Part shown: positions 16,472 to 24,442 of the stretch, piece after piece
Layout of the letters: every line of letters starts with the position of its first letter
How positions within the stretch are numbered: position 1 is the first letter of the stretch
NCBI RefSeq assembly: GCF_002153425.1
Contig: NZ_KZ119600.1
Location: 4,301,295 to 4,340,326 of the forward strand
Direction of reading: 5' to 3'
DNA from: Litchfieldia alkalitelluris
GTDB lineage: Bacteria; Bacillota; Bacilli; Bacillales; Salisediminibacteriaceae
Length of the DNA stretch: 39,032 nucleotides
Translations under genes and position numbers: made by a program
The notes under the pieces: model-generated
The model's input: the letters and a program-made list of their open reading frames with translations, nothing else
What the model was told of the DNA's origin: nothing
Database searches by the model: none

Positions 16472-16963
16472 ATGGCTCGAGTATTTCAAAAATATTTTTT
16501 AACACTGACTACGCTTGTATCATTATCTTTACTGCCGTTTGCAATAGTAAAAAGATCTTTTAAAGATTGGATCATTGTTTTTCTAGTTAGTATCCTCGGG
16601 AACTCTATGGCTGATCGCTATCTTGTTTCCAGGGGATTTTTAAAATATAAAGTACGGCCTTTACCAGATAAGTTTGGAATCCACTTACCATTTGATTTCA
16701 TCCACTATCCATTATTGCTACTTTACTTTAATCAGTGGACCCTTAACAGCAAACCTTTAGGCATGATCTTAAAGCTTCTACTGATGGTTACTCCTCAAGT
16801 TGCAATTGAGACATATGCCGCTGAAAAGACTAATTTGATTACATGGCGTAAAGGATGGAGTTGGAAGCATTCCTTCGTGAGCATGATGATTAAGTTTTTA
16901 CTCTGCCGGTTAATCATAGCTGGGATAAGGGTGATTAACAAAAGGTCAATTTCAACTAGTTAG
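16472..16963 (+). CDS. CBO0543-family membrane protein
   Basis: The product is 163 residues from the ATG at 16472. It has about four hydrophobic segments and the family features: DWIIVFLVSILGNSMADRY, a KVRPLPDKFGIHLPFDFIHYP segment, and a late Glu/Thr/Trp-rich loop (IETYAAEKTNLITWRKGWSW) before the last helix. I chose the second ATG because GAGGTGA lies 5 nt before it; the first ATG at 16454 sits upstream of that site. CBO0543 proteins are widespread in Bacillaceae and have no assigned role. A strong terminator follows at 17021-17062. Confidence 0.82.
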   Translation: MARVFQKYFLTLTTLVSLSLLPFAIVKRSFKDWIIVFLVSILGNSMADRYLVSRGFLKYKVRPLPDKFGIHLPFDFIHYPLLLLYFNQWTLNSKPLGMILKLLLMVTPQVAIETYAAEKTNLITWRKGWSWKHSFVSMMIKFLLCRLIIAGIRVINKRSISTS

Positions 16964-17020
16964 TTGGTAATGAACGCAGGGACGGTTCTATTAGGGGACA
17001 ATCGGAAGTTTTGCGTACAC

Positions 17021-17062
17021 AAAAGCCCGATTAGGTGATAAAAATCGCCTAATCGGGCTTTT
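17021..17062 (+). terminator. Rho-independent terminator (near-symmetric)
   Basis: AAAAGCCCGATTAGG pairs with CCTAATCGGGCTTTT around a short loop, a stem of about 15-19 bp that ends in T-rich sequence. It can work in both directions, and so also insulates the IS91-type element. Positions 16976-17006 just upstream carry half a GGGACGGTTCT repeat. Confidence 0.85.
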
Positions 17063-17299
17063 ATTTGGCTAGGTGCTGATTCTCTGACGCAAAATTTTTG
17101 ATTGCCCCAGAAGAATGAAGTCGCGATACTCCGCACAATCTCCCTTGGGGATTCAATCTTTTACTCTTTTATTATTTTATTCTTTTTAGCTTGTTTTGAG
17201 GTATTAATAGTAGTGTTCGTATCCTAATTTGCCGTATTTGGGTATAGTTTCCCCCTCCCCACTGAAGGGGCTTTTTTTCAACTATCCTGTTCGGTTGGT

Positions 17300-18445
17300 T
17301 CACGATGTATCCTCTTCTACTAACTTAAGGTGTCCTTTTTTACAACTAGGACATTTTGTTACATCTTTTCCTATAAGAAGAGAAATAATCTCGGTTTTAG
17401 TAAGCCCTTCAAATTTGGATTTATAAAGAGGACTTCTCGTTAATTTTCTGCACAGCTGTAACTTTGTGTTTCTATTTCGATTTGCTAGTATGCCATAATG
17501 TCTTATTTTCACAAATCCCTTCGGGAGGACATGCATTAAAAAACGTCGAATAAACTCAATAGTTTCCAGTGTCACTATTTTCTTTTGATTGTTATTTTTA
17601 TAATCTTTCACACCTATACTAACGGTGTCATTCTCTAAATCTATCGATTGTATCCTTTGATTGGAAATAGCGATACGATGGGTATAACGTCCAAGATATT
17701 TCATGACGGCCAAAGGGCCTTTGAAAGTCTTTTTAGTATAGCTATACCAATCCAGGTTATAACAGTCATTAACTAGTTTTTGAAACAGTTTTGGGTCTTC
17801 ATTTTTTTCCATATCATTTAAAAATTTTAGTTTTCCTTTTTTAAAGTACTCTTTTAAGTAATGCATGTATTTTCCACGGAACTTTTTTGATAACACTTTT
17901 ACAGGAATAAAGAATTTATTACTTGTTTTTCTCCATTTATTGTCCTTTGTTAAACCTCCGGCTAGGACCACTGTATGGATGTGAGGATGATAGAATAAAT
18001 TTTGACCCCATGTATGAAGAACGGAGAAAAAACCGATTTGTGCCCCTAAATATTTTTTGTCTGCCGCTAGCTCTGTTAGTGTTTCCGCAACTGCTTTATA
18101 CATTAAGTCATAAAGTACTTTTTGATTGTGATAAATGAGCCGGTGTAATTGCTTAGGCATGGTAAAAACCACATGAAAATAAGGGGCATTCAGTACATCT
18201 TTGTTCCGCTTATCGATCCAAACTTCCTTTGTTACTCCTTGGCAGGTTGGACAATGCCGATTTCGACAGGAGTGGTAGCTAACTGCGGTATCCTCACACG
18301 TTTCACAAGCATAAGTACTCTGACCCATTTCTTTCGTTTTACAGTAAATGATATTTTCTACAACTTTAGATTGTTGATAAGTAAACTGATAGGTATCTAC
18401 GTATTCCATAAAATAGCCTTTAAATATATCCTGAATTGCACTCAT
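17300..18445 (-). CDS. IS91-family Y2 HUH transposase
   Basis: The 381-residue transposase nicks and joins single-stranded DNA in rolling-circle transposition. The N-terminal zinc-binding domain has C47, C50, C60, C65 and C68 (ACETCEDTAV, CRNRHCPTC). The HUH metal site is HPHIHTVV (H155, H157), and the catalytic tyrosine pair is KYLGRYTHRIAIS (Y250 and Y254, the YxxxY of IS91 enzymes). The C-terminus holds a second CPSCKKGHL zinc motif. Its ATG overlaps the stop of the recombinase gene by 4 bp, so translation is probably coupled. The length is normal for the family and no frameshift is seen. Confidence 0.95.
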   Translation of the reverse strand: MSAIQDIFKGYFMEYVDTYQFTYQQSKVVENIIYCKTKEMGQSTYACETCEDTAVSYHSCRNRHCPTCQGVTKEVWIDKRNKDVLNAPYFHVVFTMPKQLHRLIYHNQKVLYDLMYKAVAETLTELAADKKYLGAQIGFFSVLHTWGQNLFYHPHIHTVVLAGGLTKDNKWRKTSNKFFIPVKVLSKKFRGKYMHYLKEYFKKGKLKFLNDMEKNEDPKLFQKLVNDCYNLDWYSYTKKTFKGPLAVMKYLGRYTHRIAISNQRIQSIDLENDTVSIGVKDYKNNNQKKIVTLETIEFIRRFLMHVLPKGFVKIRHYGILANRNRNTKLQLCRKLTRSPLYKSKFEGLTKTEIISLLIGKDVTKCPSCKKGHLKLVEEDTS

Positions 18446-19314
18446 ACTTTATTGACTCCGTTGGAGTCTAATGGGCTTTTGATTCCCATCATACTTTTAG
18501 ATGTCATGTGTAGATACTTAGATGTTGTTGTCAGACGTTTGTGACCTAGCATTTGCTGAATATAGACAATCTCTACACCATCTTCTAACAGATGAGTGGA
18601 AAAGCAGTGTCTCAATGTATGAGCTGAAATTCTTGAATCCATTTCTAGGTTTGTTCTCAATTTAAGCATAATATTTTTTATGGTTTTCCCCGTAATATGA
18701 TTTCCTTTTACTCTCCCCGGAAACAACCAGTCACTTTTTGTATAAGACCCCTTCGAAAAATAGACTTTAAAATAGGCCCTTAATACTTGGAGAGCCGTTT
18801 CTGATAAAATAGTGTACCTGTGTGTACCGTGTTTTGCCTTCTCCACTCTAATACTCATATTTTTACTACAAATATCACCTATTTTTAGTTTAGAGACTTC
18901 GCTTACCCTTAAACCACTGCTATAAATAAGAACTAACATAGCTTTATGCTTTATGTTTTCTATGGCATCTAAAAGAGTAAAAACTTCTAATCTTGAAGGG
19001 AGGACAGGAAGAGTGTCCACTCTCTTCATCCTTGGAATCTTTCGTGAATCCCAATCCTTCTCTAACACATAGGTATAAAAGAAGCGAATAGAAGAAATAT
19101 AGTTATTTATTGTACCAGGAGCGAGTCCACGTTCTTTTTTTAAATAAAGAATATATAATTGGACATCCTCTAGGGTCATGTCTTCAATCTGTTTATTGAG
19201 TTTTTCTAGATAACCTAAAAAAGCATTGATTCTTCTTGAGTAGGCTTCTCTAGTAGACTCGGGAGAGTCCTTTAGTTCAAAATACAAGTCTATAATATCT
19301 TTAAATTGATTCAT
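18442..19314 (-). CDS. Tyrosine recombinase of the IS91-type element
   Basis: The 290-residue recombinase has an N-terminal SAM-like domain (1-100, with TREAYSRRINAFLGYLE) and a catalytic domain with all expected residues: R136 in SSGLRVSEV, a Lys in EKAKHGTHRY, HTLR (232-235), H258 in MLGHKRL, and the nucleophile Y267 in KYLHM. It resembles XerC/XerD and phage integrases. Proteins of this type accompany IS91-like transposases and may resolve or direct integration of transposition products. The GGAGG ribosome site just upstream lies within a 10-bp stem (see 19317-19370), which should lower translation of transcripts that start outside the element. Confidence 0.92.
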   Translation of the reverse strand: MNQFKDIIDLYFELKDSPESTREAYSRRINAFLGYLEKLNKQIEDMTLEDVQLYILYLKKERGLAPGTINNYISSIRFFYTYVLEKDWDSRKIPRMKRVDTLPVLPSRLEVFTLLDAIENIKHKAMLVLIYSSGLRVSEVSKLKIGDICSKNMSIRVEKAKHGTHRYTILSETALQVLRAYFKVYFSKGSYTKSDWLFPGRVKGNHITGKTIKNIMLKLRTNLEMDSRISAHTLRHCFSTHLLEDGVEIVYIQQMLGHKRLTTTSKYLHMTSKSMMGIKSPLDSNGVNKV

Positions 19315-19316
19315 TC

Positions 19317-19370
19317 TTTACCTCCGGTATTCGATTATTTTTTGATGTCTAATCAAAATTCGGTGGTAAA
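19317..19370 (-). promoter_or_regulatory. mRNA hairpin covering the recombinase ribosome binding site
   Basis: Upstream of the recombinase ATG, the minus-strand RNA reads UUUACCACCG, then 34 nt, then CGGAGGUAAA, followed by GA and the start codon. The two blocks pair over 10 bp with one A-A mismatch and place GGAGG inside the stem. The loop holds a second hairpin, UUUUGAU and AUCAAAA around UAGAC. Sequestration of the ribosome site in transcripts that enter from outside is a known brake in several insertion sequences; its use here is inference. Confidence 0.65.
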
Positions 19371-19653
19371 GGAGGTCCTCTTACTATGTAAAATTTATAC
19401 AGGTGAAATCTTAGATGTGTCCATGTTATAATCTTCATTAGAAAAAGCATGCCTTTCTTTTTGTGACATATTGTTTTGGTTTGGCGATTAAAACAATACC
19501 ACATAAAGAGCATACTTTTTCTTTTTTTTATGAAATTTTCGAGAGGAAGGTTTTGCCATCGCGGAGCGATTTCGTTCTTCTTGCGTTTACGTTTATCTAT
19601 GACTTGCTACTTTTCGTAGTATTAATGGAGGATATGGGTTGTGGCTAATTCCA

Positions 19654-19728
19654 CTCTCTCCTGAACCTCTTCGAAGAAGAGGCGGAGAGGAGGCCACTCT
19701 TCTCTCGATCCTTTCGGGAGAAGCGTGG
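19654..19728. other. Two consecutive strong stem-loops
   Basis: First hairpin: CCTCTTC (19666-19672) and GAAGAGG (19676-19682) around GAA, extended by CTCTCC (19656-19661) and GGAGAG (19684-19689). Second hairpin: CCAC-t-CTTCTC (19694-19704) and GAGAAG-c-GTGG (19718-19728). Together with the palindrome at 19769-19821 they form a structured block between the IS91-type element and the thioredoxin-like gene. The stretch 19371-20035 has no coding frame that I can support. Confidence 0.6.
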
Positions 19729-19768
19729 GATGGGAGGCGTGCAATTTTTTTGTTTCCGTCTTGAAGTT

Positions 19769-19821
19769 ACGAACGGAGGGGAGGTGAAGTTACCAGGTAA
19801 CTTCACCTCCCCTCCGTTCGT
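19769..19821. repeat. Perfect 26-bp inverted repeat with 1-bp spacer
   Basis: The arm ACGAACGGAGGGGAGGTGAA-GTTACC (19769-19794) is followed by one A and its exact complement (19796-19821). A T-rich stretch (TTATTTAAAC) follows. The centre, GGTAAC/GTTACC, is the same core as the ends of the MITE-like repeats. It could be a terminator, a collapsed element or a recombination site. Confidence 0.8.
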
Positions 19822-19865
19822 TTATTTAAACAAACGTTTATTTAAAGCCATTTTTTGAGTGTTGG

Positions 19866-19969
19866 CGACGCGCAACATTACCAGCTAACACATTAGCTAA
19901 CACATTAAAGAAGACGGTTCTTATGTTCACAATTGATTGACAATTGTGAACGCAAGAACCGTCCCCATG
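19866..19969. repeat. Partial MITE end plus REP-like palindrome
   Basis: The right-hand end motif GACGCGCAACATTACCAG is followed by a duplicated GCTAACACATTA and then the complete palindrome GACGGTTCTTATGTTCAC...GTGAACGCAAGAACCGTC (19913-19963) with CAATTGATTGACAATTG at its centre. The left part of the composite is missing. Confidence 0.75.
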
Positions 19970-19983
19970 TTTATATCTATGCT

Positions 19984-20022
19984 CAAAAAAAGCCCAACAA
20001 GCGATCACACTGCTAGTTGGGC
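19984..20022 (-). terminator. Rho-independent terminator of the thioredoxin-like gene
   Basis: On the minus strand GCCCAAC (with AG) pairs with TTGTTGGGC, followed by TTTTTTTGAGC. It lies 14 bp after the stop codon at 20036. Confidence 0.88.
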
Positions 20023-20035
20023 CTTACATTAAAGC

Positions 20036-20599
20036 TTATAATCTAATGTCCTTCATCTTATCGATAATGCTGTCCGCAATGACCTGCCATGTAGCTTCAT
20101 CTTCTGTAAATTTACTTACAAACTTTTTAAACATCCCTAATTGCTTTTCTTTAAAATCAGGTGCTTCCGGGCTTGGTAACTGTGCTTTTAATTCATCAAC
20201 TTGTTGCTGAACTTTAGGCGCACGCGGCCCCCAAACAGCTAATTCATTACCTACTTCATCAATGAAAATAAAGATCGGAATCGAACGAGCAGTACCATTT
20301 GTTAAGTATTGATCCATCAATTCTAGATTACTATCGCGCAGAATAAAGCGCACGTCGATGTTCGTTTCTTCTGCAATGTGAAGTAAGATTGGAATGTTGA
20401 CCATTGCATCTCCGCACCAATCTTCCGTTAAAACGATAACTTTCACACCAGATATAGGAATATTTAAAAGTGCCTCTTTGTTCGCTTCTGAAAGTTGGAA
20501 TGATGTATATACTTTTTCTAAATTTTCTTTATGAGTGTTCATATTATTGATATATTGTTGTGCTGTTAACCCTTTTTCAAACCATTGTAGTAATTCCAT
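20036..20599 (-). CDS. Thioredoxin-fold protein with a WCGDA active-site segment
   Basis: The product is 187 residues from the ATG at 20599. The thioredoxin fold is seen in VIVLTEDWCGDAMVNIPILLHIAE, a following DVRFILRDSN strand, and the cis-proline segment ARSIPIFIFID. The active site has only one cysteine (WCGDA), so it cannot act as a normal dithiol oxidoreductase; it resembles the Bacillus thioredoxin-family proteins of unknown role. I chose this ATG because AGGAGGGG lies 5 nt upstream; an earlier start at 20662 has no ribosome site. It has its own terminator and is probably a single-gene unit. Confidence 0.85.
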   Translation of the reverse strand: MELLQWFEKGLTAQQYINNMNTHKENLEKVYTSFQLSEANKEALLNIPISGVKVIVLTEDWCGDAMVNIPILLHIAEETNIDVRFILRDSNLELMDQYLTNGTARSIPIFIFIDEVGNELAVWGPRAPKVQQQVDELKAQLPSPEAPDFKEKQLGMFKKFVSKFTEDEATWQVIADSIIDKMKDIRL

Positions 20600-20675
20600 T
20601 AGTACCCCTCCTAGAGCATCATCTGATGGCTCAATTCTAGTATTTAAAAGTGCTTTAATCAAGGATTACCTACCT

Positions 20676-20907
20676 GTTAACTGGTAATGTTGCGCTTAAC
20701 CAACTCTCCAAATCTCTTCTTTATCAAGGGGTTTGCTTTGGTACGTGAAAAATAGATGGTGAGTTACCTGGTAACGTAGTGTAACACGGTAGGTAACGAT
20801 GTAGCGAAATATGTTGGACTTGGGCAACATTACCTGGTAACAACAATGAAGACGGTTCTTGTGTTTACAATTGTCTGACAATTGTAAACGCAAGAACCGT
20901 CCCCATG
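20676..20907. repeat. Composite repeat: MITE-like part plus REP-like palindrome
   Basis: It begins GTTAACTGGTAATGTTGCGC and its first part ends GGGCAACATTACCTGGTAAC (20841), an imperfect inverted pair. Inside are ATCAAGGGGTTTGC, TTGGTACGTGAAAAATA and GAGTTACCTGGTAAC. A palindrome follows: GACGGTTCTTGTGTTTAC and GTAAACGCAAGAACCGTC around CAATTGTCTGACAATTG, then CCCCATG. It lies just upstream of the thioredoxin-like gene. Confidence 0.85.
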
Positions 20908-21164
20908 GGTACATTAATGGGTTGCATATATAGTTCAAAAAGTCTGTTTTTGGAAAATTACCACAATTATAATTGACTAAAAATATTGGGAGTACTACCA
21001 TATTATAGGATAGCTGCAACTGTTTGTTTGTGCTGATTTAAAAACAAATATATTGCAATAAAAGTGAAGTGGTTTTTCAAGAGAAATGATTCCTACTGAA
21101 GTAACTTATATGTTTTGTTTATTTTGTTTTGTTTTGTTTTATGAGGTTTAACGAACCATTGAGT

Positions 21165-21193
21165 TTTAGGTGCATTGAGGGTAGAGCTATATA
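21165..21193 (+). promoter_or_regulatory. Possible promoter of the LXG toxin locus
   Basis: TTTAGG (21165-21170) and TATATA (21188-21193) are 17 bp apart, about 105 bp before the LXG start codon. The -35 match is weak. The gap 20908-21299 contains no other coding sequence, so a promoter for the five-gene plus-strand locus should lie here. Confidence 0.3.
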
Positions 21194-21299
21194 TACTCTT
21201 GGTAGATAGGATAACTAATGAAGGATAAAACCGAGAGTCAAATAAATTCACCTTGTTTTTCCAAAAAAGATTCTATTAAAAAGAAAGTGAGGTAATTTC

Positions 21300-23012
21300 A
21301 TGGGACAAAAGGTTGATTTGGCTGAAGTGATAGATTTCTCCAAGCAGTTTAAGGCAGAATCTGAAAGTATTAAGGATACGCTTTTTAAAGTGGAGCAAAA
21401 CATCAAAGAGATCTGCAATATGAGTTCATTTTCTGGTAAAACAGCAGACCAGGCCAAACTATATTTTAGTGATTTCCATCTTACGGTTTTGACCACATTT
21501 ATGGGGTTGTTCACTGATTTATCTCAAAATTTAAATAGGAACATTGAACAGTTTCAATCAAGGGTAGATCAAAGTAGTAGAGCGATTATTGATAGTGACC
21601 ATGTTAGGGAGATTATGGAGGATGTTACTGATCAGCAAAGAACTCTCGAAGCTCTTTATAGGGAAATCAATGATACGATTCGGAGTATTTCTGACATTAG
21701 TAGTGCGTCGACTCCCTCCTTCAGTAACGTGCAGAGTGAGCATGATTCGGTTATAAACGGTGCTGATCATTTGTTTGGTGATATGCATTCTTTTACAAGG
21801 GTCGGTCGAGGCAGCTCAGAGGATATAAAAACTATTATAGGCAACCTCGAATCAACGTTAAACCACACAGGGAAAGTGAATAGTAGTGCTAGGTTTACAG
21901 ATTTTAAAGGGGTTAACGGAACTGCAGGTTTAGCCGCTTTAAAAGAGTATAATAAGAGTTTTGCAAATAAGGATGAAGTTGATCAACATTCTATTCAATA
22001 TATGTCCCTCGCTCAGATTGAGCAACTAAATAATGCTGCATTAATAGGAATGGATGAGACCATTCAGAGGGTTTTAATTACTGCTTTCGATGATCTAAAA
22101 AATGGAGTAATCGACCGGAAAACTTACTATAATATCTTCGCCACGATGAAAAAATCTACAGTGGAATTAAGTGAAGAGGAGCTAATGGAAGAGGTTCCGG
22201 AGAGCGTCATTGAGTTCATTTATAGAAATAAAGTAAAAATTGGGATTGACTTAGCAGTAAATTCAACTGCTGGTGCAATGAGATTTATTGGGCATACAAC
22301 TACTGAAATAGGAAAATCAGTAGGACAAGTTGGAACTGCAATAAGGAGTATGGGCGGTTCAATAAACGAAGTTGGAACTTCAATGAATAAACTCGGAACT
22401 TCAATAAAAAGTATAGGCGGTTTATTTAGTAAGCTCAATACTCGAGTAGGCAACGCTATCACGAACGTTGGTAGCTTTACTACGAAAACTTCTACCGTTT
22501 TGACGGAATCATCATCCTTGGTTACAAAATCATCTACTTTATTTTCAAAGTCATCTTCATTGATTACGAAAACAGGTCAGGCTGTTCAGGGAGCTGGTAG
22601 AGTATTAGGTGGAACGTTTGTTGCAGTAAGTGCTGGATTCGGGTTTTATGAAGACATAACGGAGAAGGGTAAGACAGTAGGTGAAGCGATTATGCATAAT
22701 GGGACTAGCGTGGCGGTTGGTTTAGCAGGAGGGGCGATCGGGGCAGGCCTAGCAACAAGTGCTGCAGCCTTATTTACTCTTAGCAATCCTGTCGGTTGGG
22801 CAATAGCAGGCAGTGTTGTAGCAGGAGCAGGCTTAACTTGGGGGTTTAATTACTTGTACGATAATAATATTGGGGGACTCCAGGATGGATTAGATGCATT
22901 GGGTAGAAATTTAGACAAAGTTGGTAAGGGTATCGCATCTGTAGTAAAGGATCCTGGTGAGGCTATCAGTAGTGGACTAAGTGCAATTAATCCGTTGAGT
23001 TGGGGGTGGTAG
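21300..23012 (+). CDS. LXG-domain type VII secretion toxin with glycine-rich hydrophobic C-terminus
   Basis: The 570-residue protein has an N-terminal LXG domain (1 to about 220): KVDLAEVIDFSKQF at the start, then the SFSGKTADQAKLYFSDFH turn-helix segment, as in substrates of the type VIIb system of Firmicutes. A linker domain follows (about 225-315), then a long Ser/Thr/Gly-rich amphipathic stretch with repeats such as VGTAIRSMGGSINEVGTS (about 325-440). The C-terminus has two hydrophobic Gly/Ala-rich segments (GTSVAVGLAGGAIGAGLA and VGWAIAGSVVAGAGLTWG, about 475-520). No nuclease or other enzyme motif is seen. With three DUF443 genes next to it, the best comparison is S. aureus TspA, which depolarises membranes. 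The ribosome site is GTGAGGT. No Lap-type (WXG-like) partner genes precede it. Confidence 0.88.
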   Translation: MGQKVDLAEVIDFSKQFKAESESIKDTLFKVEQNIKEICNMSSFSGKTADQAKLYFSDFHLTVLTTFMGLFTDLSQNLNRNIEQFQSRVDQSSRAIIDSDHVREIMEDVTDQQRTLEALYREINDTIRSISDISSASTPSFSNVQSEHDSVINGADHLFGDMHSFTRVGRGSSEDIKTIIGNLESTLNHTGKVNSSARFTDFKGVNGTAGLAALKEYNKSFANKDEVDQHSIQYMSLAQIEQLNNAALIGMDETIQRVLITAFDDLKNGVIDRKTYYNIFATMKKSTVELSEEELMEEVPESVIEFIYRNKVKIGIDLAVNSTAGAMRFIGHTTTEIGKSVGQVGTAIRSMGGSINEVGTSMNKLGTSIKSIGGLFSKLNTRVGNAITNVGSFTTKTSTVLTESSSLVTKSSTLFSKSSSLITKTGQAVQGAGRVLGGTFVAVSAGFGFYEDITEKGKTVGEAIMHNGTSVAVGLAGGAIGAGLATSAAALFTLSNPVGWAIAGSVVAGAGLTWGFNYLYDNNIGGLQDGLDALGRNLDKVGKGIASVVKDPGEAISSGLSAINPLSWGW

Positions 23013-23017
23013 ATTAT

Positions 23018-23665
23018 ATGAAGTGTGAAGTACGGCCAGTATATCGAAATCCAAGATTTAGAATTTTAAAAATAGAGGAACAGACCTACATTTTAGATAT
23101 GACCAAATCCATATGGTATATTCTCATTCCATTTTTAACATGGATTGTTCCTCATAAAGTCTATTTGGTGGATGAAGTGGAAATAAATAAACATTTTAAA
23201 ATCCCTAAGATTAATACATCTAAAAAAAATGTGAGCCTACTTTTCACTGCTGGGATTGGAATTGCCTTAGGAAACATGTTAACACCTTTGTCAGATTACA
23301 TGGATCTTGAAAGTTCGCTCATGCTTAACATCATTATTGTCGTAGTGATAATTTTATTAGGGTTTGGACTCTGTGCATATCTAAGTCATGGATATAAACA
23401 AAAATTTTATCATGCACTCCCCTTAGAAGGTAACATACAAGAACAGATATGGATTAGACCAATGTCACTAAAGCATTTTCTTAAATGTTTCTTTATATAT
23501 GTATTTTCCTTAGGAGTTACTGTATTGTTTTTTATCGTATTTATTCATGAGGGGCATTTAGTCCCTATCATTGTTGCGACTATTTTTTTCATTGCAGTGT
23601 TACTCGTTAATATAATGACAGTATTGCCAGGCCATACTACAGTTAAATTTAAGGAAAAAAAGTGA
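23018..23665 (+). CDS. DUF443-family membrane protein, putative toxin immunity, copy 1
   Basis: The product is 215 residues from the ATG at 23018. Members of DUF443 begin with a short cytoplasmic beta segment and have several membrane helices. Here MKCEVRPVYRNPRFRILK and QTYILDM are followed by a helix (SIWYILIPFLTWIVP), a short loop, a helix pair near 80-130, and two helices near 160-205. TsaI of S. aureus, the immunity protein for TspA, belongs to this family. The gene starts 5 bp after the toxin stop, with GGGGGTGG overlapping the toxin stop codon; an in-frame TTG at 23000 is less likely. It is nearly the same as copy 3 and clearly different from copy 2. Confidence 0.85.
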   Translation: MKCEVRPVYRNPRFRILKIEEQTYILDMTKSIWYILIPFLTWIVPHKVYLVDEVEINKHFKIPKINTSKKNVSLLFTAGIGIALGNMLTPLSDYMDLESSLMLNIIIVVVIILLGFGLCAYLSHGYKQKFYHALPLEGNIQEQIWIRPMSLKHFLKCFFIYVFSLGVTVLFFIVFIHEGHLVPIIVATIFFIAVLLVNIMTVLPGHTTVKFKEKK

Positions 23666-23693
23666 ACCTTTTGAATCGAGGGTGGTAATTTCG

Positions 23694-24371
23694 ATGAATT
23701 GTGAATTTCAAAAGGTTAAACATAATACTAGATTTAGAATCTTAAAGATTGAAGGTCAAACCTATACTTTAGATTTGAGTCAATCCATATGGAATATAAT
23801 ATTTCCTTTTTTAACATGGATCGTCCCTAATACTATTTATAGGGTTGATGAAAATGAACTCAATCAAAAGCTACAACTTTTAGACAAAAACCCGCCCAAA
23901 AATAACATAAGTATTTTGTTAACTGGGGCAATTGGTATAGCTTTAGGAAATTTCCTTACTGCATTGACTGATTATTTTTATATTCAGAGTACGATGTTGT
24001 TGAACGGTATCATTGCAGGTCTAGTAATGACACTCATCATTATAGTACGTTTCGTTTTAAGTAATCGGAATAAAAATAAATTCAATCAATTGATTGCACC
24101 AAGGTTACTCTCAACTGAGCGAATTTGGATTAGACCTAAATCAGTTAAACACTTTCTTCTAGCATCTTCTATGTATATAGTCTTTTTAGCGTTTTTTATT
24201 GCTATGTTTGTGCTGTTTATTACAGAGGGGAATTTATTGTTTATCTTTTTTGCGAGTATATTATCGTTTTTATTATTAGTTATTAACGCTGTATTTGTAG
24301 GTGATGGAACTACTACTAAAGTGAAATTCAAGAAAACGAACAAACAATATAATAATCAGATTTATCAATGA
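23694..24371 (+). CDS. DUF443-family membrane protein, putative toxin immunity, copy 2
   Basis: The product is 225 residues from the ATG at 23694, 28 bp after copy 1, with GAGGGTGG 8 nt upstream. It keeps the family layout: MNCEFQKVKHNTRFRILK, QTYTLDLSQSIWNIIFPFLTW, a loop with VDENEL, then about four further helices and a basic tail. Many positions differ from copies 1 and 3, including the loop at about 55-70 and the third and fourth helices. If these proteins protect against toxins, copy 2 probably recognises a different variant. Confidence 0.85.
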   Translation: MNCEFQKVKHNTRFRILKIEGQTYTLDLSQSIWNIIFPFLTWIVPNTIYRVDENELNQKLQLLDKNPPKNNISILLTGAIGIALGNFLTALTDYFYIQSTMLLNGIIAGLVMTLIIIVRFVLSNRNKNKFNQLIAPRLLSTERIWIRPKSVKHFLLASSMYIVFLAFFIAMFVLFITEGNLLFIFFASILSFLLLVINAVFVGDGTTTKVKFKKTNKQYNNQIYQ

Positions 24372-24442
24372 GGAGATTATGGATTTAGTTAAATTAGGGG
24401 TAAGTTGATGTGACTATAATTAATTAAGTGTGGTCGATGCGG

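Larger units (their letters stand above)
17300..19370 (-). mobile_element. IS91-type element with tyrosine recombinase and Y2 transposase
   Basis: Two overlapping minus-strand genes, a tyrosine recombinase and an IS91-type HUH transposase, form a known two-gene variant of the IS91 group. Both catalytic sites look intact. Rolling-circle elements of this group have no terminal inverted repeats and make no target duplication, so the limits cannot be read from one copy; the coordinates given cover the genes and the leader hairpin only. Hairpin CCCCTTCAGTGGGG at about 17259-17272 (minus strand sense) could belong to the replication-end side, and the stem-loops at 19654-19821 to the other. Confidence 0.75.

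Noticed and set aside
19463-19648. Small plus-strand gene of 61 codons
   Set aside because: No ribosome site precedes the ATG, the sequence has no recognisable pattern, and it runs into the stem-loop cluster.
20696-21019. Minus-strand gene of 107 codons
   Set aside because: It consists mostly of the composite repeat at 20676-20907, read through by chance.
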